Assembly (NCBI GenBank): GCA_963824095.1
Contig: CAWGNS010000007.1
Location: 682,001 to 746,000 of the forward strand
DNA: 64,000 nucleotides
Reading direction: 5' to 3'
Source of the DNA: JBBDWJ01 sp963824095
GTDB lineage: Bacteria > Acidobacteriota > Terriglobia > Bryobacterales > UBA6623
Below, in pieces: positions 33,268-42,845 of the stretch. The translations under genes were made by a program, and so were the position numbers. Position 1 is the first letter of the stretch. The number at the start of each line of letters is the position of its first letter. The notes beneath the pieces were generated by a model that was not told where the DNA came from, did not search any database, and saw only the letters and a list, made by a program, of their open reading frames with translations.

Positions 33268-34737
33268 TCAGGCCAGCAGATCCGAAATCACCTTGGGCTC
33301 TTCGGTAGGTCCAATCAGCCGCTGGTTCAAACCCTGGAAGGGATAGCTAAGCTGGAAAGCGTCGAGACCCAGCGCCCGCAAAATCGTCGCCTGCAGATCG
33401 TGCGGCGTCACTGGATTCTCGACCACGTAGTACCCGATATCGTCGGTCGCGCCGTAGTTCAAGCCGGGCTTGACGCCGGCGCCGGCCATCCACATCGTGT
33501 AGCCGAACGGATGGTGGTCACGGCCGATGTAGGAGCCATACTTGCCGCCGCGATTCTCCCGCATCGGCGTGCGTCCGAACTCCCCGCCCCACACCACCAG
33601 CGTGTCTTTCAGCAGGCCGCGCTGCTTCAAATCGGCCAGCAGCGCGCCGGAAGGCTGATCGAGCGCCTTCGCCTTCTTGGGCAGGTCGTAAATCAGATCG
33701 GTGCGCTCGTTGGTGCCGTGATGGTCCCAGCCCCAGTCGTAAAGCTGCACGTAGCGCACGCCCGACTCTACCAGCCGCCGCGCCAGCAGGCAGTTGTTCG
33801 CGAACGAAATCTTGCCCGGCTCGGCGCCGTAGGTCTTCAGCACGCTTTCGGGCTCGTCGGCGATGTTCATCACCTGCGGCACCGCGGTCTGCATGCGGAA
33901 CGCGAGCTCGTATTGGCCGACCCGCGAAAGCGTATCCGGATCGCCCGACTGCTCGTGCTGCATCAGGTTGAGATCGCGGATCGCGTCGAGCGTCATGCGC
34001 CGCCGCTCGCGGTTGATCCCCGCCGGATTGTTGACGTACAACACCGGCTCGCCTTCCGAGCGGCACTGCACGCCTTGATACACCGAAGGCAAATAGCCCG
34101 AACCCCAAACGCTCTTGCCGGCGCTGGGCGTCTTGCCGCCGCTCACCAGCACGATGAACCCCGGCAGATTCTCGTTCTCCGACCCCAACCCATAGGTGAT
34201 CCACGAGCCCATCGACGCGTAGCCCAGCCGCTGGTTGCCCGTGTGCAGCAGCAACTGCGCCGGCGCGTGGTTGAACTGATCGGTGCGCACCGAGCGAATC
34301 ACCGTCAGATCGTCGGCCATCTTCGCCGTCTGCGGCAGCAGATCGCTGATCCAGCAGCCGCTCTCGCCGTGCTGATGGAAGGGATGCTTGCCGGCCAGCA
34401 ATTGCGGCACGCCCTTGATGAACGCAAAGCGCTTGCCTTCGAGCAGCTTCTCCGGACAGGCCTTCCCGTCGTACTTCTGCAGCTCGGGCTTGTAGTCGAA
34501 CAACTCGAGCTGCGACGGCCCGCCCGCCATGTGCAGGTAGATCACCCGCTTGGCCTTGGCCGGCAGCGGGGGCGTGCGCGGAGCGAGTGGATTCTCAATG
34601 CCGCGCAACGGGTCGTTGGCCCGCGCCGCGCCTCCGAACAGGTGGCCCAGCGCGATGGCGCCCAGGCCCAGCGGCCCCGCCTGCAAAAACTGGCGGCGGG
34701 TCTGCGCTTGAAGTCGTTCGAACTCGTTCTTCGACAT
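33268..34737 (-). CDS. DUF1501 protein with Tat signal (sulfatase-like fold)
   Basis: 489 residues. TRRQFLQAGPLGLGAIALGHLFGGAARA is a Tat-type signal. KRVIYLHMAGGPSQLELFDYKPEL, HHGTNERTDLIYDLPKKAKALDQPSGALLADLKQRGLLKDTLVVWGGEFGRTP and GRDHHPFGYTMWMAGAGVKPG are DUF1501 hallmarks, which relate to the alkaline phosphatase/sulfatase superfamily. Its start is 3 bases after the stop of the PSD1-type gene. This pair is very common in Planctomycetes and Acidobacteria; the biochemical role is not established. Confidence 0.93.
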   Translation of the reverse strand: MSKNEFERLQAQTRRQFLQAGPLGLGAIALGHLFGGAARANDPLRGIENPLAPRTPPLPAKAKRVIYLHMAGGPSQLELFDYKPELQKYDGKACPEKLLEGKRFAFIKGVPQLLAGKHPFHQHGESGCWISDLLPQTAKMADDLTVIRSVRTDQFNHAPAQLLLHTGNQRLGYASMGSWITYGLGSENENLPGFIVLVSGGKTPSAGKSVWGSGYLPSVYQGVQCRSEGEPVLYVNNPAGINRERRRMTLDAIRDLNLMQHEQSGDPDTLSRVGQYELAFRMQTAVPQVMNIADEPESVLKTYGAEPGKISFANNCLLARRLVESGVRYVQLYDWGWDHHGTNERTDLIYDLPKKAKALDQPSGALLADLKQRGLLKDTLVVWGGEFGRTPMRENRGGKYGSYIGRDHHPFGYTMWMAGAGVKPGLNYGATDDIGYYVVENPVTPHDLQATILRALGLDAFQLSYPFQGLNQRLIGPTEEPKVISDLLA

Positions 34738-34740
34738 GGC

Positions 34741-37461
34741 TTACCTTTTCGTCAACGTCTCGTCGAGGTTGAGCAGCACGTGCGACACCATCACCCAGGC
34801 GGCGCGCTCCGCGTCGTCTTTGTGCTCCGGCCCCAGGTCGGGCTTGCGAACCGCCTGCAGCCCGGCGTCGAAGTATTGGTCGCCATCGCCCTTGATCGTG
34901 CGGCGCGCCGCAACCGCAATCACGTTCGTGCCCGGGTGCAGCGTCTTCAGGGCGTCCTCGCTGACGTCGAGCTCGGTGCGCCCCGAAACCTCGTCGCCCG
35001 AATCGGCGGCCGGCACGCCGTTGATCCACACATCGAAGCTTCCGCGGTACTCCACCAGCACCTGCGCCCGCTCGAGCGGCGTATCGTCCAGTTGGAATTC
35101 GCGGCGTAGCCAGATGCGCTCCGATTCCCAGGGAGTGCGGATCGTGCGCGGCTTTTCGTCGTCCTCGTCGTCGCTCTTCTTCTTGTCTTCCTTGGGAAGG
35201 CGGCCGAAAAATCCCGCCGACTCGGTCCAGGCCGAAGCATCGAACCCGGGCTTCTCCCATCCCGCCGCCGGCTCCTCGGTCGTCGAGCGCCACATCTGCG
35301 GACCCTCGCGCGAAGTCTCCAGGATCGTCCGCCGCCGGTCGTGCTCGTAGTTGATGCGCTCGACATGGGTCAGCGCCCGCGCCGAATCGTCGTCGCTGCG
35401 CAGGTCGTTGCGCGCCTGATCATAGAGCCGCCGCAGGCGGGCCAGCTCCGGCGCCGAGGGCTTGCGCGACAGCGCCAGCATGTAGGCGTTCTCGATCGTT
35501 TTCGCAACGTCGCCGTTCGCGCCCTCGCGCGCGCGGTCGGCCAGACGCTCGGCCGCTTCGAGCGCCAGCGGATCGTTCAAGGTCACCAGCGCCTGCAGCG
35601 GCGTGTTCGTCGGCACGCGGCGCAAAGTGCACACCTCGCCCGAGGGCGCATCGAACGTCGTCATCGCCGGATAAGGCGACGTGCGCCGCCACAGCGTATA
35701 CAGCGCGCGGCGGTAGCGGTCCTCGCCCTTGCTCGTCTCCCAGCGGTCGCCGTTGTACACCACCTGCCAGACGCCTGCGGGCTGCAAGGGCATCACCGGC
35801 GGCCCGTACATCTTCTTCGACAACAGCCCGCTCACCGCCAGCATCTGGTCGTGGACCATCTCCGCCGACAGCCGAACCCGCGGCCCGCGCGCCAGCAGCT
35901 CGTTGCGCGGATCGCGCGTCACCAGCTCCGGCGCCGCGTCCGACGACTGCCGGTAGGTCGCCGACATCACCATCTCTTTCTGGATCGCCTTCATGTCCCA
36001 GTCGAGCCGCATGAATTCGGTCGCCAGCCAATCGAGCAATTGAGGATGCGACGGCAGCGCGCCCTGGTTGCCGAAGTCCTCCTCGGTCGCCACAATACCT
36101 ACGCCAAACAGCCGCGCCCAGAAGCGGTTCACGGTCACCCGCGCCGTCAGCGGATTGTCCTTCGACACCAGCCATTTCGCCAGGCCCAACCGGTTGCGCG
36201 GCGCGTCCTTGGGAAACGCCGGCAATGCCGCCGGCACGCCCGGTTCGACGACTTCGCCCGGGTCCATGAAGTTGCCGCGCACCTCCACGTGCGTCGTGCG
36301 CCGCTGGTCGGGTGAAATTTCGCGCATCACCAGCGTCGTGGTGTCTTTGTCGATCTCCAGCTTCGGCGTGTCTTCAAAGCTGTCCGAATCCGCCGTCTGG
36401 TTGAAAAACGCGTAGAGCTGGTAAAACTCTTTCTGCGAAATCGGATCGTACTTGTGGTTGTGGCACTGCGCGCAGCCCCAGGTCAGCCCCATCCAGACCT
36501 GCCCGGTCGTCGCCACGCGGTCTTTGATGGCCAGATCGCGATACTCTTCGTCGTCGGTGCCGCCCTCGTCGTTGGTCATCGTGTTGCGATGAAAGCCCGT
36601 CGCGATCAGGTTGTCTTCGCTGAAGACGGGAAGCAGGTCGCCGGCCAGTTGCGCCACGCTGAAGCGGTCGAACCGCATGTCGTTGTTGAGCGCGCGGATC
36701 ACCCAATCGCGGTAGGGCCAGATCGTGCGCAGCCGGTCGGCCTCATAGCCCTTCGAATCGGCATAGCGCGCCAGGTCGAGCCACACTCGCGCCCAACGCT
36801 CGCCGTACTGCGGCGAGGCGAACAGCCCATCCACGACCTTTTCGTAAGCGTCCGGGGAGCTGTCGTGCACGAACGCCTCGACCTGCTCGGGCGTCGGCGG
36901 CAGGCCGATCAAATCCAAATACACCCGCCGGATCAGCGTATAGCGATCAGCCTCGGGAGAGGGACGCAGCCCCTCTTTCTCCAGTCGCGCCAACACGAAG
37001 CGGTCGATCTCGTTGCGCGCCCACTGCGTGTTCTTGACCTCCGGCAATTCCGGCCGCACCGGCGCTTCAAAAGCCCAGTAGGTATCGTAGGCGGCGCCCT
37101 CGTCGATCCAGGTCTTGATCAGCTCGATTTCGTCGGCCGTTAGACGCGCGCCCATCGGCGGCATCGGCGTGTCGGCGGACGTGATCCGGATGACCATGCG
37201 GCTGCTGGCGCTGTCGCCGGGAACAATCGCCGCGTAGCTGCCGCTGGCCCCCGTCGCCGCGTCGCGCGTATCGAGGTGCATATTGGCCTGCCGCGCCGAC
37301 TCGTCCGGCCCATGGCAGGCAAAACAATTCTTGGAGAGAATCGGCCGGATCTGGCGGCCGAAATCGACCTTGCCGAACAAGACCGTGGTTGCGCTCAGCA
37401 GCACCGCCAGAACTCTCAGGCTCGTCGAACCCTTAGGCGCCGCCGTTCCAGGAAACTGCAT
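34741..37461 (-). CDS. PSD1/DUF1549-DUF1553 protein with cytochrome c motif
   Basis: 906 residues from the ATG at 37461. Signal region LRVLAVLLSATTVLFG, then the planctomycete-type cytochrome C domain with KNCFACHGPDESARQANMHLD (heme site 46-50). DUF1549 follows (DRFVLARLEKEGLRPSPEADRYTLIRRVYLDLIGLPPTPEQVEAFV, YGERWARVWLDLARYADSKGYEAD), later DUF1553 (LAKWLVSKDNPLTARVTVNRFWARLFGVGIVATEEDFGNQGALPSHPQLLDWLATEF). A jelly-roll-like insert (RIWLRREFQLDDTPLERAQVLVEYRGSFDVWING) lies in the last third. It forms a two-gene operon with DUF1501 and is exported, perhaps acting on complex polymers. Confidence 0.93.
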   Translation of the reverse strand: MQFPGTAAPKGSTSLRVLAVLLSATTVLFGKVDFGRQIRPILSKNCFACHGPDESARQANMHLDTRDAATGASGSYAAIVPGDSASSRMVIRITSADTPMPPMGARLTADEIELIKTWIDEGAAYDTYWAFEAPVRPELPEVKNTQWARNEIDRFVLARLEKEGLRPSPEADRYTLIRRVYLDLIGLPPTPEQVEAFVHDSSPDAYEKVVDGLFASPQYGERWARVWLDLARYADSKGYEADRLRTIWPYRDWVIRALNNDMRFDRFSVAQLAGDLLPVFSEDNLIATGFHRNTMTNDEGGTDDEEYRDLAIKDRVATTGQVWMGLTWGCAQCHNHKYDPISQKEFYQLYAFFNQTADSDSFEDTPKLEIDKDTTTLVMREISPDQRRTTHVEVRGNFMDPGEVVEPGVPAALPAFPKDAPRNRLGLAKWLVSKDNPLTARVTVNRFWARLFGVGIVATEEDFGNQGALPSHPQLLDWLATEFMRLDWDMKAIQKEMVMSATYRQSSDAAPELVTRDPRNELLARGPRVRLSAEMVHDQMLAVSGLLSKKMYGPPVMPLQPAGVWQVVYNGDRWETSKGEDRYRRALYTLWRRTSPYPAMTTFDAPSGEVCTLRRVPTNTPLQALVTLNDPLALEAAERLADRAREGANGDVAKTIENAYMLALSRKPSAPELARLRRLYDQARNDLRSDDDSARALTHVERINYEHDRRRTILETSREGPQMWRSTTEEPAAGWEKPGFDASAWTESAGFFGRLPKEDKKKSDDEDDEKPRTIRTPWESERIWLRREFQLDDTPLERAQVLVEYRGSFDVWINGVPAADSGDEVSGRTELDVSEDALKTLHPGTNVIAVAARRTIKGDGDQYFDAGLQAVRKPDLGPEHKDDAERAAWVMVSHVLLNLDETLTKR

Positions 37462-37578
37462 CTTGCCTACAATTGTATCGCCTCGGCCGCGAACCGCAAC
37501 CCGAAGCCGCCCCCCGACAAGCCCCAAGCCGAAGCACGCCGCGGGCCACCGTTATCCACAGCGGCACCCGCCCTAAAG

Positions 37579-37626
37579 GTGGCGCGGGCCTCCGGCCGGC
37601 GGCGTCGACATCCAGTCGACGTCATC
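37579..37626 (+). repeat. R2 two-hairpin repeat, variant c
   Basis: Hairpin 2 is GTCGAC-ATCCA-GTCGAC. It is the only recognisable item in the gap 37462-37851 besides the ribosome-binding site of the DUF1328 gene. Confidence 0.7.
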
Positions 37627-37851
37627 CTCCCTCACCTGGCCCCCCTCACCTCGCCTCCCCGACCCCACCCACAACGTGAAAAAAGCAACACAGGCCCCCG
37701 TCGCCGTGTCTAGGGGGTGTTGGTTGGCAATTCCGGCTACGCGGGCCAGCCAGCCGCCGCGCCCATCGATTCCGCAACAACCAGATGGGGCGTCACTCTT
37801 TGTTGGTTCAATCCGGCCGGCAGAAGCAAGGCCGGTCTTTAAGGAGGAGTT

Positions 37852-38034
37852 ATGTTAGGTTGGGCGGTTATCTTTTTGGTCGTCGCGTTGATCGCGGCGC
37901 TGCTGGGTTTCGGGGGTATCGCCTCGACGTCCGCGGGCATCGCCAAAGCGCTGTTCGTCGTCTTCCTGGTGCTGTTCCTGATCTCGTTGTTCTTCGGCTA
38001 CGGTTCGGCGGCCCCGTTAGCGGGCCTCCCGTGA
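37852..38034 (+). CDS. DUF1328 (UPF0391) small membrane protein
   Basis: 60 residues with two hydrophobic helices: GWAVIFLVVALIAALLGFGGIASTSAGIAKALFVVFLVLFLISLFFG is nearly the family consensus (YtjA-like). AAGGAGGAG lies 2-3 bases before the ATG, one of the strongest ribosome-binding sites in the window, suggesting high expression. Relatives are linked to stress responses but the function is unknown. A C-terminal extension (YGSAAPLAGLP) is added to the usual 53-54 residues. Confidence 0.92.
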   Translation: MLGWAVIFLVVALIAALLGFGGIASTSAGIAKALFVVFLVLFLISLFFGYGSAAPLAGLP

Positions 38035-38161
38035 CGCTGCCTATTCCGCGAACGGCCGCAAACCCGCGCCTCGCTTCCGATCCAACGGGGAACGGGCGGG
38101 GCCCCGGTCTTGCGAAGTGGCTCGCTCGGGCCACTTCGCCGCAATACCGCCTCGCCGAACC

Positions 38162-40735
38162 TTAGGCCCATCTCCCCAGCCACGCCAGCCAGCCCTTGCG
38201 CGCCATCAGTTCCACCAGGTTCAGCAGAATCGCCAGCGCCAGCAGCGCCGGCCACAAGTTCATCGTCGTCTCGATCGAGCGGCCTCCGGTGTCGAACACC
38301 TGCGCGGCGGCGGGGTTGTACCGCCCGCCCGAGCCCTCGGCGATCTTGCGCAGCAGCGCCTCGTCCGGGCCATACTCTTCCAACTCGGCGTTGGGCCGGT
38401 AGAATGCCACTTCCGGAAACGTTTCGAGCTCCGATTCCGCGCTCACTCGGAACAGACCGAAGCGGTCGCCGATCGCCAGCCGCGCCTCATACGTATTCGC
38501 CGCCGTGCGTTCCAGCCGCGCGACTTGGCGAAACGCCTCCGGACCCAACACGTAAAGATCGGGCGTCGTCACCGGAGCCGGCCGCCCCGCCGCGCTCGCC
38601 AGGTGATAGCGCACCACCATCTCGCCCGAGCTCGAGTCGAAATACGCTTCGGTCGAGGTCGGCGCCGAGCGCGGCAGCAAGTCGCGCAGCACGTTCGACC
38701 AAAAACGGTCGAAGCCCGCCCAGCCGATCCAGTTCGCCGACCAGCGGTCTTTCACGTCCGAGGCGAACACCACCGAGCGCCCCAGCCCGTATTGCCAACG
38801 CACCAGCAACGGATCTTTCTCGTCGAGCCTCAACAGCGTCTCGGCTTCGGGCTTGGCAATGAATTTCACCCACCCCAGCAGCGGGCCCGCCTCGGCGATG
38901 TTCACGCCGTCGAGAATCTCGGCATGCTCCACCACCTCCGGTATCACCGGCTTTTCCATCACCGACGAACCGGTGTGCTCCATCACGTCGCGCAGCACCA
39001 ACTGCGCCAGCCCCGAGACGTCGAGCAGGAAATACGACTTCCCCTCGGCCGTTTGCGCCACGCGTTCGAGATAGGCGCGATTGACGTCTTGACCCAAGCC
39101 CACCGTCGAAATCGTGACCTTCTCCTTGGCAGCCTCGCGCGCCAGGGCGATGCTGTCGCCTTCCTCGGAAATCCCATCGGTCAGCAGCAGGATGTGCTTG
39201 TAGATCGCCTTGGACGGCTGGATGTTACGGAACGCCTCGCGTAGCGCCGGAGCGATCTGCGTGCCGCCGTCGGCGATGATGCCGCCGATCAGCCGTTTGG
39301 TCTCTTCGGGCCGCACGTTGCGGCGTAGCGGTGCCGTCCACTGAAACGAATTGTCGAACACCAGCACGCCCACCTGGTCGATGTCGCGCAGGTTCTCCAC
39401 CAGCCCGATCGCCGACTGCCGCGCCAGCTCCATCTTCTTGCCTTCCATCGAGGACGACTTATCGAGCACCAGCACCACCGCGGTTCCCTCGGGCGCGCGC
39501 GGCGGCGCCAGCTTGGCCGGCAGCATGCGTGCCAGATCGTCTTCCTTGGCGTTCTCTTTCTTTTCGAGATAGAGATTGTTCTCGCCGGCAATCAGCAGGA
39601 ACCCGCCGCCTTCGCGCACGAACTTCTCGGCCGCGGCCTTATCGCTGTCGGGCCACTGCTCGAGATCGAGATTGTCGGCGATGATCAGGTGGAAATCGTC
39701 GATCTTGGCGGGCAGCCGGTCGGCAGCGTGCTCGACCTCGAATCCCGCCGCCGTCAGCACCGGCGTGAGTTGCCGCTCGGCCTCGTGATCGCCCGACACC
39801 AGCAGCGCGCGCGGCCGGCGCAGGGTCATCGTGGCCTGGAACGGCAACTCGCCCAGGCCCACGCCCGCGATCGTGCCGCTGATCAACGTTGCGCCCGCCG
39901 CGTCGAGCTGCGCCCACACGCGCACCATCGTCTGGCCTTCGGAAAGCTTCACGCGCGCTCGACCGATCGTCTTGCCCTCGGCGGTGAGCACCACATCGGC
40001 CGGCGCCGCCCGCGGGCTATCCACCAGCGCTTCGATCGGAAATCGCTCGCCGGAAAACGCCTGCGCCGGGACCGCCAGCGATAGTAGCGCCAACTCGGGC
40101 CGCTGCCGGCCCTCCAGCGGAATTGTATCGATCGGAATCCCGCGTTGGCGGGCCTGGTAGATCGCGCGCTCGACCGAGCCCTCGTTCTCGCGCCCGTCGG
40201 AGATCAACACCAGCCGCGGCACGCGCTCGGCCGGCAGTGCCGCCATGGCGTTACGAAGCGCCGCTTCGAGGTTGGTGCCATGCACGGTGCCAAGACCGGC
40301 AGCCCCGCCGCCCTGCGCGGCGCCAGTGCCTGCAGCCGCATCGGGGCCCAGCGCCGCATTGCCCGCCTGCCCCGCCGCCGCGTCGCCCGCGGCTGCTTGG
40401 CCGGCGGCAGCCGGCTCGCCCGCCTGCGTGGCATCGTCGAACGAGATCACCCGCGCCAGGTTGCGGCCGCGCTGCGACTCGATCTGCTGCGCCAGCTCGC
40501 GCTCGTGCTCCACCTGCGCCGCCGGAATGCTCGCCGACACATCGGCCAGCACGCCCACCGCCATGCGCTGCTCGAACACCACCATCTGCGGCTCGGCCAG
40601 CGCCAGCACGATCAGCGCGAACACCACCGCCTTCACGACGATGCCGGCCCGCCGCAAGCTGCGCGACCATTCCCACCACGCCCATAGCGGCGCCGCGGCC
40701 AGCAGCCAGAGAACCCACATGCGGCCAAACGTCAT
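38162..40735 (-). CDS. membrane VWA protein with glutamine-amidotransferase-like domain
   Basis: 857 residues. N-terminal membrane helices (MWVLWLLAAAPLWAWWEW, AGIVVKAVVFALIVLALAEPQMVVF), then a first VWA-like region (VGVLADVSASIPAAQ), a GATase1-like part (FHLIIADNLDLEQWPDSDKAAAEKFVREGGGFLLIAGENN), and a complete VWA domain with MIDAS DKSSS (TAVVLVLDKSSSMEGKKMELARQSAIGLVENL). A C-terminal helix (LWPALLALAILLNLVELMARKGWLAWLG) anchors it. It overlaps the preceding VWA gene by four bases. Bacterial VWA operons of this kind act in complex assembly or stress tolerance; the target is unknown. Confidence 0.87.
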   Translation of the reverse strand: MTFGRMWVLWLLAAAPLWAWWEWSRSLRRAGIVVKAVVFALIVLALAEPQMVVFEQRMAVGVLADVSASIPAAQVEHERELAQQIESQRGRNLARVISFDDATQAGEPAAAGQAAAGDAAAGQAGNAALGPDAAAGTGAAQGGGAAGLGTVHGTNLEAALRNAMAALPAERVPRLVLISDGRENEGSVERAIYQARQRGIPIDTIPLEGRQRPELALLSLAVPAQAFSGERFPIEALVDSPRAAPADVVLTAEGKTIGRARVKLSEGQTMVRVWAQLDAAGATLISGTIAGVGLGELPFQATMTLRRPRALLVSGDHEAERQLTPVLTAAGFEVEHAADRLPAKIDDFHLIIADNLDLEQWPDSDKAAAEKFVREGGGFLLIAGENNLYLEKKENAKEDDLARMLPAKLAPPRAPEGTAVVLVLDKSSSMEGKKMELARQSAIGLVENLRDIDQVGVLVFDNSFQWTAPLRRNVRPEETKRLIGGIIADGGTQIAPALREAFRNIQPSKAIYKHILLLTDGISEEGDSIALAREAAKEKVTISTVGLGQDVNRAYLERVAQTAEGKSYFLLDVSGLAQLVLRDVMEHTGSSVMEKPVIPEVVEHAEILDGVNIAEAGPLLGWVKFIAKPEAETLLRLDEKDPLLVRWQYGLGRSVVFASDVKDRWSANWIGWAGFDRFWSNVLRDLLPRSAPTSTEAYFDSSSGEMVVRYHLASAAGRPAPVTTPDLYVLGPEAFRQVARLERTAANTYEARLAIGDRFGLFRVSAESELETFPEVAFYRPNAELEEYGPDEALLRKIAEGSGGRYNPAAAQVFDTGGRSIETTMNLWPALLALAILLNLVELMARKGWLAWLGRWA

Positions 40736-42762
40736 CGCGTCAACTGTTCCTCACGCTCGCTCGACGCGCCCGCCGCGCCGCCCAGGCCCAGCCCCGTCAA
40801 CCCCGCCGGCGCCGCGGACGTGCCCTCGGCGGCGACGGCGGTCTGGGTAAAGCCGCGGCCGTAGTAGTGCCAATCCGCCACCAGAATCGCCAGCGCCAGC
40901 AGCGAGAACCAGGGCCACAGCGGCACGCCCGCCAGCAGCGACCCGCGCGCCGGCGGCGGCACTCCGCGCAGCGTTCCCTCGGGCGGCTCCCAGCGCGCAT
41001 CGCCCACTTCGGGCAGCGTCAGGCTCAAGCGCGATTCCTGCTCGGGCGTGCGGATCGTCACCACTCCCGGCGCGCCCGCGAACAGCCGCACGCGATTGTC
41101 GACCAACCGCCAGGGAATATGCGGGTCTTGCGACGACACCACCTGCACGTCCTGCTCGCGCACCGGCGGCATCTCCCATTCGATCAGCCCCGGCGCCGAA
41201 GCCTGCACCGCGTCGCCCCGAAAGACCTCGGGCGCGAACCAGCGCACAATGTTGGCGAACAGCAGCGGCGTCGAGAGCCGCCCCTGCAACTTTGCATCGA
41301 GCAGATCGAAGCCCACGAACACCTGCCGCTTGCCGCCCTGCTCGCGCAGCACGATCACCGGCCCGGCGGCGCATTCGGCGATCATCACGTCGCCGGGGCT
41401 CATCTCAAAAACCTCGGCGTGGGGCAGCAGGAAATCGGCGTCGTTGAGCCCTTCCGCCAGCGGATGCGGCGATCCCCAGCGCGTGATGCGCGTATTCGAC
41501 ACCTCGCGCGCCACCGGCAAAGGCGAGTTCTCCTGGGGCGGCGCCACGAAGATCGCCGCGCCCTCCAACGCCACGCCATCCGCTGCCGCGCTCGGAACGA
41601 AACGGTCCAGCAGCCGCACGGCGCGTTCGCCCGTGGAAGCCCCAAATTCCGAGGTATGGCGGAAACTCGGCTCGGCGCTCAAAATCGACGCCGCCAGCGG
41701 ACGCCACGCGGCCGCGCGGTCCGAATACACCTCGATCGGGCGCGGCTGATAGGCCGGCAACTCCAGGCGCGCCGTGTTGTCGCCAGCAAACACATCGTCG
41801 GGCCCCAACACCGCTTCGAGCACTCCGGCGCTCTTCGTGCGCACGGCAAATTCGAGCGTCTGCTCGCTTTCGGCCCCGGCCTGCACCGTCCGGTAGCCCA
41901 AGGCCGCGCCGTTGAAGCGCACGTCGAGCCGCAAAGTCTTCGCCGCGCTCGCATGGTTGGCAACCTGCGCCACCACCCGCCAGCGTCCCGGCTCCTCGGC
42001 GCTGCGATACGCGGTGAACTGCCCGATGCCGGCGTCTTCGCTCCCTTTGCCGACCTCGATCAGCCGCAGCGCGGGAATACCCGAAGTCCGGATCTGAGCA
42101 ACGTCGCGCCGCGGCACACGCGCCGTGCCCACGAACGCCACCTCGCCCACCGTCCCGGCCGCAACGCGATCCAGCAACCCGTGTCCGCCGCTGTCGCTCG
42201 TCGCCAACTCCAGCGCACTGCGCGCCAACTCCAGAGCGCCGCTCAGGTTCGCCGCCGTCGGCCCCGGCCTCGAGTCGCGGATCGCCGCCAGCAGCACGTC
42301 GCGGTCGGTGGTGAACGCAGTGGCCGGCGTCGGCAGCCCGTCGGCGCGAATCAGCATCACCGGCTCGTTGGAGGGAATCGCCCGCAGATAAGCCGCCGCC
42401 CGCAGCCGCGCCTCGTCCATCAAAGCGCCATTGCCGCCGCCGGCCGCCGCATTCATCCAAGCCGACGTTTCCAGAATCAAGACATGATGCCGCGGCGGCC
42501 CGCCGAAACTCCCCAACCGCAAATCGGCCGCCGCCAACAGCAGCAGCAGAATCGCCAGCAACTGCAGCAACAGCGACAGCGGCTGCTGCAGCTTCTTATG
42601 CCGCCGCGTCTTGGGGGGCGCCGGCCGCCGCGGCCAGAACCGCAGCGTCGAAACCACCAGCCGCCGCCGCGACCGGTCGTAAAAATACAGCGCCACCAGC
42701 CCGCCCGCCAAAGGCACGAACACGGCCAGAAACTGTCCCAGAGTGAGATTGAGCAGATCCAT
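40732..42762 (-). CDS. BatA-like membrane protein with degenerate VWA domain
   Basis: 676 residues. The N-terminus LTLGQFLAVFVPLAGGLVALYFYDRSRRRLVVSTLRFWPRR is the double-membrane (BatA) domain, followed by KLQQPLSLLLQLLAILLLLLAAADLRLG. In the VWA domain the MIDAS begins LILETSAWMN, with Glu for Asp, so metal binding may be lost. The C-terminus has one more helix (PWFSLLALAILVADWHYYGRG). Second gene of the DUF58-VWA-VWA operon. Confidence 0.87.
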   Translation of the reverse strand: MDLLNLTLGQFLAVFVPLAGGLVALYFYDRSRRRLVVSTLRFWPRRPAPPKTRRHKKLQQPLSLLLQLLAILLLLLAAADLRLGSFGGPPRHHVLILETSAWMNAAAGGGNGALMDEARLRAAAYLRAIPSNEPVMLIRADGLPTPATAFTTDRDVLLAAIRDSRPGPTAANLSGALELARSALELATSDSGGHGLLDRVAAGTVGEVAFVGTARVPRRDVAQIRTSGIPALRLIEVGKGSEDAGIGQFTAYRSAEEPGRWRVVAQVANHASAAKTLRLDVRFNGAALGYRTVQAGAESEQTLEFAVRTKSAGVLEAVLGPDDVFAGDNTARLELPAYQPRPIEVYSDRAAAWRPLAASILSAEPSFRHTSEFGASTGERAVRLLDRFVPSAAADGVALEGAAIFVAPPQENSPLPVAREVSNTRITRWGSPHPLAEGLNDADFLLPHAEVFEMSPGDVMIAECAAGPVIVLREQGGKRQVFVGFDLLDAKLQGRLSTPLLFANIVRWFAPEVFRGDAVQASAPGLIEWEMPPVREQDVQVVSSQDPHIPWRLVDNRVRLFAGAPGVVTIRTPEQESRLSLTLPEVGDARWEPPEGTLRGVPPPARGSLLAGVPLWPWFSLLALAILVADWHYYGRGFTQTAVAAEGTSAAPAGLTGLGLGGAAGASSEREEQLTR

Positions 42763-42793
42763 GAAAAACCGTTGCGCCGGCCCGGCCCGGCGG

Positions 42794-42845
42794 CAACGTA
42801 CTACCTATTGCAAAGACACCGCCTACGGCAAAGACACCCTACTGT
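42794..42845 (-). repeat. tandem repeat at the 3' end of the DUF58 gene
   Basis: On the minus strand GTGTCTTTGCAGTAG (containing the stop codon) is followed by GTGTCTTTGCCGTAG and GTGTCTTTGCAATAG, with 2-4 bases between. It looks like two recent duplications of the gene's last codons. Each copy retains a TAG. Confidence 0.55.
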
